Shown here: one piece after another, positions 13,367 through 20,422 of the stretch
Layout of the letters: the number at the start of each line of letters is the position of its first letter
Numbering within the stretch: the first letter of the stretch is position 1
From: Clostridiales bacterium
GTDB lineage: Bacteria; Bacillota; Clostridia; Oscillospirales; QAKW01
NCBI GenBank assembly: GCA_003343605.1
Contig: QAKW01000033.1
Location: 7,504 to 27,925 of the forward strand
Reading direction: 5' to 3'
DNA: 20,422 nt
Translations under genes and position numbers: made by a program
The notes under the pieces: model-generated
Seen by the model: only the letters and a program-made list of their open reading frames with translations
Told to the model about the DNA's origin: nothing
Databases searched by the model: none

Positions 13367-16300
13367 ATGGTATATCGGGTTTATGTTGAAAAAAAGCCGG
13401 AACTTGCCAATGAGGCCCGGGATTTAAGGCGGGAGGTCCGCCATATCCTGCAGATCAAATCATTGGAGGCTGTGCGGATTATCAATCGCTATGATGTTGA
13501 AAATATCGAAGAGGAGCTTTTTCAATATGCGGTGAGAACCGTTTTTTCCGAGCCGCAGCTTGATTTGGTCAGCGACCGGCTGGATCCGGAGGATGCCAGG
13601 GTTTTTGCCGTGGAATTCCTGCCGGGGCAGTTTGATCAGCGGGCGGATTCCGCGGCGCAATGCATTCAGATGATCTCTCAGGGCGAGCGTCCGGTAGTAA
13701 AAACCGCGAAGGTCTATTTATTATATGGGAACCTGAGCGATGCGGAACTGGCGGCAATCAAAAAGAATGTAATCAATCCGGTAGAAGCACGGGAAGCGGC
13801 GCTGCAGAAGCCTGATACCCTGCAGGCGGATTATGAGATCCCGGAAACGGTTGCGGTTTTAAATGGCTTTTTAAAGCTTACGCCGGAAGAGCTTCGGTCT
13901 TTTATTACGGAATACGGCCTTGCGATGGATTACGATGATATTGCCTTTTGCCAGGCTTATTTTCAAAAAGAGGGCCGGGATCCCACCATCACGGAAATTC
14001 GGATGATCGATACCTATTGGTCGGATCATTGCCGGCATACCACTTTTTTAACAACCATTGATCAGGTGAATTTTGAGGATCCGCTGCTGCAGGGCGCCTA
14101 TGATGATTACTTGGCAACCCGCCGGGAATTGGGACGCGGCAAACCGGTGAATTTAATGGATATTGCCACCCTTGCTGCAAAATATTTAAAAAAGACAGGC
14201 AAGCTCGAAAAACTGGATGAATCAGAGGAGATTAACGCCTGTACGGTAAAAATCGAAGTGGAGGCAGATGGAAAAAAAGAGCCCTGGCTGCTGCTTTTTA
14301 AAAATGAAACGCATAATCATCCTACGGAAATAGAGCCTTTCGGCGGCGCTGCCACCTGTATTGGCGGCGCGATCCGTGATCCGCTTTCCGGGAGGGCCTA
14401 CGTTTACGGCGCGATGCGGGTAACCGGCGCGGCGAATCCGCTGCGGCCGGTAAAAGACACACTGGAGGGAAAACTGCCGCAACGCAAAATTGTAACAACC
14501 GCTGCGGCGGGTTATGCCTCTTATGGAAATCAGATCGGTCTTGCAACGGGGATCGTAGATGAAATTTATCATGAGGGCTATGCCGCCAAAAGAATGGAAA
14601 TCGGCGCGGTGATTGCCGCTGCGCCGCAGGAAAACGTAAGGCGTGAGTGCCCTCAGCCGGGCGATGTGGTGATTCTTCTGGGCGGCCGAACCGGCCGCGA
14701 CGGCTGCGGCGGCGCTACGGGTTCTTCAAAGTCTCATACGCTGCAGTCTTTGGAAACCTGCGGGGCGGAGGTGCAGAAGGGCAACGCGCCGGAAGAGCGT
14801 AAACTGCAGCGGCTTTTCCGCAACCGGGAGGCCTGCCGGATGATCAAACGCTGTAATGATTTCGGTGCAGGCGGCGTTTCGGTTGCCATCGGGGAACTGG
14901 CCGACGGGCTGGAAATTGATCTCAACGCAGTTCCGAAAAAGTACGACGGACTCGACGGCACAGAGCTGGCCATCAGTGAATCGCAGGAACGGATGGCGGT
15001 TGTGGTGGATCCGGCGGATACCGCGCGGTTTATGGAACTTGCGGATGAAGAAAATCTGGAAGCAACCGTTGTTGCGGTCGTTCAGGCGGCCCCCCGGCTG
15101 GTGATGCGCTGGAATCAGCGGGTGATTGTGGATATCAGCCGCGATTTTCTGAATTCCAACGGTGCCGAAAAACATATCGTGATTACGCCGGAAGCGCCGG
15201 CTTGCTATCAGAAAGAAATCGGAACCGGGTTCAGAAACTGCATGCTGGAGCTGGCGGAGGATCTGAACGTATGCTCTAAGCGGGGGCTGGCGGAACGGTT
15301 TGATTCCACCATCGGCGCCGGAAGCGTATTGATGCCGTTTGGCGGAAAGTTCCAGCTTACACCGGTGCAGGCGATGGTGCAGAAAATATCCATGGAGCGT
15401 AAGGAAACGGAAGACTGTTCGCTGATGGCCTGGGGTTATAATCCTTTTATCAGCGAAAAAAGCCCGTATCACGGCGCTTACCTTGCGGTGGTGGAATCTG
15501 TTTCTAAATTGATTGCAACCGGCGCGAAATTTCGAGATGTCTATCTGACCTTTCAGGAATATTTTGAACGCCCGGGTAGGGATGGCCGCCGCTGGGGAAA
15601 GCCGCTGGCCGCGCTGCTTGGCGCATTTGAAGCACAGAAGGATCTGGGCATTGCCGCAATCGGCGGCAAGGATTCCATGAGCGGTTCCTTTGAAAAGCTG
15701 GATGTACCGCCAACGCTGGTTTCATTTGCCGTTACGACCGGAAAGACCGGGGAGATTGTGCCGAATCCGTTTAAAAAAGCCGGCCATCGGGTGGTTTTGA
15801 TTCAGCCGGAATATAATGAACATCAGCTGCCGGATCCTGCGTCGCTGCTGAAGGTATTTGATACCGTTGGCACACTGCTGGAACGTAAGGAGGCGGTCAC
15901 GGCCTATACGCCGGGATACGGCGGAATTGCAGAGGCAGTGATGAAAATGGCGCTGGGGAATAAATTAGGCTTCCGGTTTGATTCTACTTTGAGCATGGAG
16001 GATCTTTTTGGGTATCATTACGGTGCATTTTTACTGGAAGTAACCGGAGATTTGGAAATCGGAACGCCGGTCGGTGTGATTTCCGAGGAGCCGACATTTT
16101 GTTATGCCGGGGAATCCCTGCGGCTGGAGGAGCTGCAGAAACATTATGAAGATCGGCTGGAAAGTGTATATAGCTGCAATATCCAGCATAAGGAACAGCA
16201 GGTGGAAACATTTTCCCATCGCGCGTGCGCGCGAATCACACCGGCCATTAAAACCGCGAAGCCCAAAGTGCTGATTCCTGTATTCCCGGGAACCAACTGT

Positions 16301-17056
16301 GAATACGATAGCGCCAGAGCCATGCGGAATGCGGGCGCAGATGCACAGATTCTTGTAATCAACAACCGAACGGCGGATCGTATTGCCAGAAGTGTGGAGC
16401 AATTTGCCGCGGAACTGAAAACAGCGCAAATGATTTTTATTCCGGGAGGGTTTTCCGGCGGAGACGAGCCGGATGGCTCCGGTAAATTTATTACCGCCTT
16501 TTTCCGTAATGCGGCGATTAAAGAGCAGGTGACGGCGCTGCTGGAGCGGCGCGACGGGCTGATGCTGGGGATTTGCAATGGATTTCAGGCGTTGATTAAA
16601 CTGGGGCTGGTTCCCTATGGCCGGATTATGGATACGGATGCGCACTGCCCGACACTTACTTTTAATACCATTGCCCGCCATCAATCCCGCCTGGTTCGCA
16701 CAAGGATTGCTTCCAATCAATCTCCCTGGCTTGCCAAAACGCAGGTCGGCGAGATCTATACCGTTCCGGTTTCGCATGGTGAGGGGCGTTTTATTGCAGA
16801 TGAAAAACTGATTGAAACGCTTGCTGCAAATGGTCAGATTGCAACGCAATATGTTGATTTGAACGGCGATGCAACGGTTGACGTTCATTTTAATCCGAAT
16901 GATTCCTGTTATGCGATTGAGGGGATTACCTCGCCCGACGGCCGGGTTTTCGGCAAGATGGGGCATTCAGAGCGGATCGGTAAAGATTTATATAAAAATG
17001 TAGACGGTATATACGATATGCAGATGTTTCGTTCTGCAGTGGAATATTTTAAATAA
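13367..17056 (+). CDS. purL: Phosphoribosylformylglycinamidine synthase, single-chain
   Basis: This enzyme converts FGAR to FGAM with ATP and glutamine. At 1229 aa it is the fused single-chain form rather than the PurS/PurQ/PurL complex of Bacillus. An N-terminal PurS-like region covers roughly residues 1-160. YWSDHCRHTTF lies near residue 218, and the synthetase core contains NETHNHPTEIEPFGGAATC and VSVAIGELADGLEID. From about residue 966 comes a class I glutamine amidotransferase domain: VFPGTNCEYD, the oxyanion stretch FIPGGFSGGDEPDG, nucleophile Cys1070 in GICNGFQ, and the His in VSHGEGRF. The ATG at 13367 has AAAGGAG (13351-13357). fhs follows after 14 bp. Confidence 0.97.
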   Translation: MVYRVYVEKKPELANEARDLRREVRHILQIKSLEAVRIINRYDVENIEEELFQYAVRTVFSEPQLDLVSDRLDPEDARVFAVEFLPGQFDQRADSAAQCIQMISQGERPVVKTAKVYLLYGNLSDAELAAIKKNVINPVEAREAALQKPDTLQADYEIPETVAVLNGFLKLTPEELRSFITEYGLAMDYDDIAFCQAYFQKEGRDPTITEIRMIDTYWSDHCRHTTFLTTIDQVNFEDPLLQGAYDDYLATRRELGRGKPVNLMDIATLAAKYLKKTGKLEKLDESEEINACTVKIEVEADGKKEPWLLLFKNETHNHPTEIEPFGGAATCIGGAIRDPLSGRAYVYGAMRVTGAANPLRPVKDTLEGKLPQRKIVTTAAAGYASYGNQIGLATGIVDEIYHEGYAAKRMEIGAVIAAAPQENVRRECPQPGDVVILLGGRTGRDGCGGATGSSKSHTLQSLETCGAEVQKGNAPEERKLQRLFRNREACRMIKRCNDFGAGGVSVAIGELADGLEIDLNAVPKKYDGLDGTELAISESQERMAVVVDPADTARFMELADEENLEATVVAVVQAAPRLVMRWNQRVIVDISRDFLNSNGAEKHIVITPEAPACYQKEIGTGFRNCMLELAEDLNVCSKRGLAERFDSTIGAGSVLMPFGGKFQLTPVQAMVQKISMERKETEDCSLMAWGYNPFISEKSPYHGAYLAVVESVSKLIATGAKFRDVYLTFQEYFERPGRDGRRWGKPLAALLGAFEAQKDLGIAAIGGKDSMSGSFEKLDVPPTLVSFAVTTGKTGEIVPNPFKKAGHRVVLIQPEYNEHQLPDPASLLKVFDTVGTLLERKEAVTAYTPGYGGIAEAVMKMALGNKLGFRFDSTLSMEDLFGYHYGAFLLEVTGDLEIGTPVGVISEEPTFCYAGESLRLEELQKHYEDRLESVYSCNIQHKEQQVETFSHRACARITPAIKTAKPKVLIPVFPGTNCEYDSARAMRNAGADAQILVINNRTADRIARSVEQFAAELKTAQMIFIPGGFSGGDEPDGSGKFITAFFRNAAIKEQVTALLERRDGLMLGICNGFQALIKLGLVPYGRIMDTDAHCPTLTFNTIARHQSRLVRTRIASNQSPWLAKTQVGEIYTVPVSHGEGRFIADEKLIETLAANGQIATQYVDLNGDATVDVHFNPNDSCYAIEGITSPDGRVFGKMGHSERIGKDLYKNVDGIYDMQMFRSAVEYFK

Positions 17057-17070
17057 GGAGATTCATTGCG

Positions 17071-18747
17071 ATGGCTTTTTTATCTGATATAGAGATTGCC
17101 CAGCGATGCAAGATGAAACCCATTTCGGAGATTGCGCGGACTGCCCATGTGGATGAGGATTTTCTGGAGCATTATGGCCGGTATAAGGCGAAGGTCGATT
17201 TATCCCTGCTGCAGAAAAGCAGCCGGCCGAATGGCAAGCTGGTTTTGGTAACGGCGATTACGCCGACCCCTGCGGGAGAAGGCAAAACCACCACCACCAT
17301 CGGGCTGGCCGATGGGCTAAAGCGCATTGGAAAAGATGTTACCGTTGCGCTGCGGGAGCCTTCACTCGGGCCTGTTTTCGGGATCAAGGGCGGCGCCGCG
17401 GGCGGCGGTTTTGCGCAGGTTGTTCCGATGGAAGACATCAATCTGCATTTTACCGGTGATTTTCATGCAATCGGCGCGGCCAACAATCTGCTGGCCGCCA
17501 TGCTTGACAACCATATTCAACAGGGCAACAGCCTGGGAATCGACAGCAGGAAGATTACCTGGAAACGCTGTGTGGATATGAACGACCGCCAGCTTCGGTT
17601 TTTGGTAGACGGCCTGGGCGGCAAGATAAACGGCGTTCCCCGGGAGGATGGCTTTGATATTACCGTTGCCAGTGAGATTATGGCGGTTCTCTGCCTATCG
17701 GAATCAATTTCTGATCTGAAAGAGCGTCTTTCCAGGATGATTGTGGGGTATACCTTTGATGACCGGCCGGTCACCTGCGGGCAGTTAAAGGCGCAGGGCG
17801 CCATGGCTGCCCTGCTGAAAGATGCGCTGAAGCCCAATTTGGTTCAGACGCTGGAGGGCACGCCGGCCTTTGTGCATGGGGGGCCTTTTGCCAATATCGC
17901 ACATGGCTGTAATTCCGTGGTTGCTACGAAGCTGGCCATGAAAATGGGGGATTATGCCGTCACCGAGGCGGGCTTCGGCGCAGATCTCGGCGCAGAAAAG
18001 TTTCTGGATATCAAATGCCGCATGGCCGGTCTGGAACCGGATGCGGTAGTAGTGGTTGCTACAATTCGGGCGCTGAAAATGCATGGCGGGCTGAGCAAAA
18101 CGGAATTGGCCCACGAAGATCTGGATGCGCTGGAGGCTGGAATCCCGAATTTACTGCGGCATGTTTCAAATATTAAAAATGTTTATCGATTGCCCTGTGT
18201 GGTGGCGGTAAACCGCTTCCCGACCGATACGGATGCAGAGATCGCTTTCCTGATTGAAAAATGCAAAGCACTGGGCGTGAATGTGGTGCTCTCTACCGTA
18301 TGGGCAGACGGCGGCGCCGGTGGTGAAGCGCTGGCGCGCGAGGTGGTTCGCCTGTGTGAAGAAGAGCAGGGTAATTTTTCATTTTGTTATCCGCTGGATT
18401 GCTCTATAGAAGAAAAAATAGAAGCGGTGGCGCAGCGTGTTTACGGTGGTGATGGAATTACAATATTGCCTGCAGCCCAAAAGCAAATTGCGCAGCTGAC
18501 GCAGCTTGGTTTTGCGGGCCTGCCCGTATGCATCGCCAAAACCCAGTACAGCTTTTCGGATGATCCGGTGAAACTGGGCGCACCTGAACATTTTACCGTT
18601 ACGGTTAAAAATGTTAAGATTTCAGCCGGCGCCGGCTTTATCGTTGTTTTGACCGGCGATATTATGACCATGCCGGGATTGCCCAAAAATCCGGCGGCAG
18701 AACGAATTGACGTGGATGAAAACGGTGTAATATCCGGGCTGTTTTAA
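17071..18747 (+). CDS. fhs: Formate-tetrahydrofolate ligase
   Basis: Fhs makes 10-formyl-THF from formate, THF and ATP. The 558-aa length is typical. The P-loop TPTPAGEGKTTTT is at about 64-76, and GPVFGIKGGAAGGGFAQVVPMEDINLHFTGD, IDSRKITWKR, GGPFANIAHGCNSV and TEAGFGADLGAEKF are family signatures. The ATG at 17071 follows TAAGGAG overlapping the purL stop. Placing it last in the operon supplies cofactor to PurN and AICAR transformylase. It also means the ZTP riboswitch, which senses formyl-THF shortage, controls cofactor production directly. Use of fhs in an acetogenic pathway cannot be judged from this window. Confidence 0.97.
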   Translation: MAFLSDIEIAQRCKMKPISEIARTAHVDEDFLEHYGRYKAKVDLSLLQKSSRPNGKLVLVTAITPTPAGEGKTTTTIGLADGLKRIGKDVTVALREPSLGPVFGIKGGAAGGGFAQVVPMEDINLHFTGDFHAIGAANNLLAAMLDNHIQQGNSLGIDSRKITWKRCVDMNDRQLRFLVDGLGGKINGVPREDGFDITVASEIMAVLCLSESISDLKERLSRMIVGYTFDDRPVTCGQLKAQGAMAALLKDALKPNLVQTLEGTPAFVHGGPFANIAHGCNSVVATKLAMKMGDYAVTEAGFGADLGAEKFLDIKCRMAGLEPDAVVVVATIRALKMHGGLSKTELAHEDLDALEAGIPNLLRHVSNIKNVYRLPCVVAVNRFPTDTDAEIAFLIEKCKALGVNVVLSTVWADGGAGGEALAREVVRLCEEEQGNFSFCYPLDCSIEEKIEAVAQRVYGGDGITILPAAQKQIAQLTQLGFAGLPVCIAKTQYSFSDDPVKLGAPEHFTVTVKNVKISAGAGFIVVLTGDIMTMPGLPKNPAAERIDVDENGVISGLF

Positions 18748-18749
18748 AG

Positions 18750-18789
18750 GCATGGGGCTTTTCTTTTTGAAAAGCCCCATGCTCTTTTT
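18750..18789 (+). terminator. Intrinsic terminator ending the purine operon
   Basis: GCATGGGGCTTTTC (18750-18763) and GAAAAGCCCCATGC (18769-18782) form a perfect 14-bp stem with a TTTTT loop, followed by TCTTTTT. It begins 2 bp after the fhs stop codon. Confidence 0.95.
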
Positions 18790-18800
18790 ATAAAAAGGTA

Positions 18801-18829
18801 TGGAAATTTTTAAGGGTTTATAGTATAAT
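18801..18829 (+). promoter_or_regulatory. Putative promoter of the lepB-rbgA-rnhB cluster
   Basis: TATAAT at 18824-18829 is a perfect -10. TGGAAA (18801-18806), 17 bp upstream, is a weak -35 (4 of 6 matches). The predicted leader is about 70 nt long. Confidence 0.6.
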
Positions 18830-18905
18830 AACCGCATAAATCGGTGTATGACGCTGTAATCCGTTTGGATTGCCGGAAATATACGGTAAAAGAGGTTGAA
18901 TAACA

Positions 18906-19421
18906 ATGAAAAAATTGACTGGAGAAATCATGGAGTTTGCGGATTCCATTGTAATCGCGCTGGTAGCGGTAATGGTGGTATTTACGCTTTTTTTTCGTAT
19001 TTATGTTGTGACCGGGGATTCGATGCAAAGCACATTGGATAGCGGAGACCGGCTTTTGGTTTCCCAGCTTTTTTACACGCCGAAGCAGGGGGATATTGTT
19101 TGCTTTGTTGCAAAGAACCGGAATGAAAAGGTATTGGTCAAGCGTGTTGTTGCCACTGCTGGGCAAACGGTGGATATTACAGATGATTTCAGAGTAATGA
19201 TCGATGGGGAGATTTTGGAAGAGGCGTATTTAGATGATGGAATCTATACTTCCCCCAAAAATTTCAAATTTCCCTATACGGTTCAGGAAGACGAAGTGTT
19301 CTGCTTAGGAGATAACCGCGTGAATTCAGCCGATAGTCGGGATCTCGGCCCGATTGAAACCAAATATCTGCTCGGGCGATTGGTTCTAAGGCTGTTTCCA
19401 CGGCCGGGGACGGTGAACTGA
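18906..19421 (+). CDS. lepB: Signal peptidase I (P-type, LepB/SipS-like)
   Basis: This 171-aa membrane enzyme removes signal peptides of exported proteins. It has one N-terminal membrane segment (about 13-34), as in Gram-positive Sip enzymes. The nucleophile is Ser39 in VTGDSMQSTL, the general base Lys79 in LVKRVVATAGQ, and the C-terminal box is CLGDNRVNSADSRDLG (133-148). This Ser/Lys chemistry differs from the Ser/His SipW-type enzyme at 651-1205, so this is probably the housekeeping peptidase. The ATG at 18906 has AGAGG (18891-18895). Its stop overlaps the rbgA start by one base. Confidence 0.95.
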   Translation: MKKLTGEIMEFADSIVIALVAVMVVFTLFFRIYVVTGDSMQSTLDSGDRLLVSQLFYTPKQGDIVCFVAKNRNEKVLVKRVVATAGQTVDITDDFRVMIDGEILEEAYLDDGIYTSPKNFKFPYTVQEDEVFCLGDNRVNSADSRDLGPIETKYLLGRLVLRLFPRPGTVN

Positions 19422-20278
19422 TGGGAAATCTGCAGATACAATGGTATCCCGGGCATATGACAAAAACCCGGCGCTATATTGAAAAAACGCTGCCGCTTAC
19501 AGATCTGGTGATCGAAGTTGCGGATGCACGAATTGTAAAAAGCAGCCGCAATCCTGATTTCGATCGTTTGCTTGCCGGGAAAAAGCGGCTGACGGTTTTA
19601 TCAAAAAAAGATCTTGCAGATGAGCGGATCAATCTTTTATGGCGCGATTATTTTGAGCGGGCGGCCATCCCGGCTGTTTTCATAAACAGCACTGCGGGCC
19701 AAGGCGTTTCGGAAATTTTGCCGGCTGTGCGCAGATTATTAAAAGAAGACCTGGAACGTGCCGCTGCCCGGGGCATGAAAAAAACCATCCGGCTGATGAT
19801 CTGCGGTGTTCCCAATTCCGGAAAAAGCACTTTAATCAACGCGCTTTGCCGCCGCAGGGCAACCGATGCGCAGGACCGCCCGGGTGTAACGAGAGGCGGG
19901 CAATGGGTCACGCTGCAAAGCGATGTGGAACTGCTTGATACGCCGGGGATCCTATGGAATAAATTTGAGGATATGCAGGCCGGCATCCATCTGGCGCTGA
20001 CAGGCGCAGTGAGCGACGAGGTGGTTGACCGGGAGGGGCTTGCGCTGGAATTGATTGAAATACTAATGGAAAAATATCCTGCAAATTTGGAAAGACGCTA
20101 TAAAATCCATCTGGAACCGCAAAATTCGCCGCTTGAAATTTACGAGGCGATTTGCCGTGCCAGAGGATTTATAATGCGGGGAAATGAGTTTGATTACAGC
20201 CGGTGTGCCGCCGTTTTGCTGGATGAATTCCGGGCTGGCAGGATCGGGCGGATTTCACTGGAGGAACCGGATGCTTGA
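19421..20278 (+). CDS. rbgA: Ribosome biogenesis GTPase RbgA (YlqF)
   Basis: RbgA is a circularly permuted GTPase needed for late assembly of the 50S ribosomal subunit. The 285-aa protein starts WYPGHMTKTRR, the family hallmark. Its G motifs are in permuted order: G4 as SKKD (61-64, with Ser in place of the usual Asn), G5-like NSTAGQG, G1 GVPNSGKST (129-137), G2 region PGVTRG and G3 DTPG (173-176). A C-terminal helical domain follows. The ATG at 19421 overlaps the lepB stop by one base and its own stop overlaps rnhB by 8 bp, so the three genes are probably translationally coupled. Confidence 0.96.
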   Translation: MGNLQIQWYPGHMTKTRRYIEKTLPLTDLVIEVADARIVKSSRNPDFDRLLAGKKRLTVLSKKDLADERINLLWRDYFERAAIPAVFINSTAGQGVSEILPAVRRLLKEDLERAAARGMKKTIRLMICGVPNSGKSTLINALCRRRATDAQDRPGVTRGGQWVTLQSDVELLDTPGILWNKFEDMQAGIHLALTGAVSDEVVDREGLALELIEILMEKYPANLERRYKIHLEPQNSPLEIYEAICRARGFIMRGNEFDYSRCAAVLLDEFRAGRIGRISLEEPDA

Positions 20279-20422
20279 ATTTACGTTGGAAAGAGCCTGC
20301 CGCAGAGAAGGTTTTCGCATGATTTGCGGTGTAGACGAGGCGGGCAGAGGATGCCTTTGCGGGCCGGTCTGCGCGGCGGCGGTCATCCTGCCGGAAAATT
20401 GGAACCATCCGGATCTGAATGA
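20271..20422 (+). CDS. rnhB: Ribonuclease HII (5' part only, runs off the window)
   Basis: RNase HII cuts RNA in RNA-DNA hybrids, including single misincorporated ribonucleotides. Fifty codons are visible. ICGVDEAGRG contains the first catalytic Asp-Glu pair of the family, followed by CLCGPVCAAAVILP. The usual PLAGPV is CLCGPV here. The ATG at 20271 lies inside the rbgA 3' end, with GAGGAA upstream. The rbgA-rnhB order is common in Firmicutes. Confidence 0.93.
   Translation, partial: MLEFTLERACRREGFRMICGVDEAGRGCLCGPVCAAAVILPENWNHPDLN

Noticed and set aside
1..20422. CRISPR arrays, tRNA or rRNA genes, prophage genes
   Set aside because: No regularly spaced short repeats, cloverleaf-like sequences or phage structural genes were seen; the recombinase is not accompanied by phage genes.

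Overview
The window looks like a chromosomal segment of a Gram-positive Clostridia-class Firmicute. The signs are AGGAGG-type ribosome-binding sites with frequent GTG/TTG starts, sigma-A promoters, a T-box leader on thrS, a ZTP (pfl) riboswitch on the purine operon, a single-chain clostridial PurL, a SipW/TasA-type secretion pair, and a lepB-rbgA-rnhB cluster. Nothing in the sequence fixes the genus.

Region 1 (1-2844) is the most interesting. A minus-strand operon runs leftward: a 72-aa Cys-rich protein (1259-1477), a SipW-type signal peptidase (651-1205), and a secreted TasA/CalY-like protein with a SipW-type signal peptide (1-597, cut by the window edge). Directly upstream lies a 406-bp element (1497-1902) bounded by perfect 70-bp inverted repeats. 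It holds a strong sigma-A promoter that currently points at the operon and an intrinsic terminator that currently points the other way. A tyrosine recombinase gene (1916-2752) begins its 3' end 13 bp beyond the right repeat. The simplest reading is a phase-variable (ON/OFF) switch for a matrix or surface-fibre operon, captured in the ON orientation. In the flipped state the promoter would read antisense into the recombinase gene and the terminator would block read-through into the operon.

Region 2 (2925-4997) is thrS, with its own promoter, a complete Thr T-box leader and a terminator. The ThrRS lacks most of the N-terminal TGS domain. A convergent HD-domain gene (5040-5504, minus) shares a terminator hairpin with it.

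Region 3 (5602-18789) is a ten-gene de novo purine operon: purE-purC-purF-purM-purN-IMP cyclohydrolase (PurO type)-stand-alone AICAR transformylase-purD-purL-fhs. A consensus promoter and a ZTP riboswitch overlapping a terminator precede it, and a strong terminator ends it. Fhs makes 10-formyl-THF, the cofactor of PurN and AICAR transformylase, which fits ZTP sensing. The last two steps are encoded by two separate genes rather than by a bifunctional PurH. purK and purB are not in the window.

Region 4 (18801-20422) is a lepB (ordinary type I signal peptidase)-rbgA-rnhB cluster with overlapping or abutting genes. rnhB runs off the window end. No tRNA, rRNA, CRISPR array or insertion sequence was seen.
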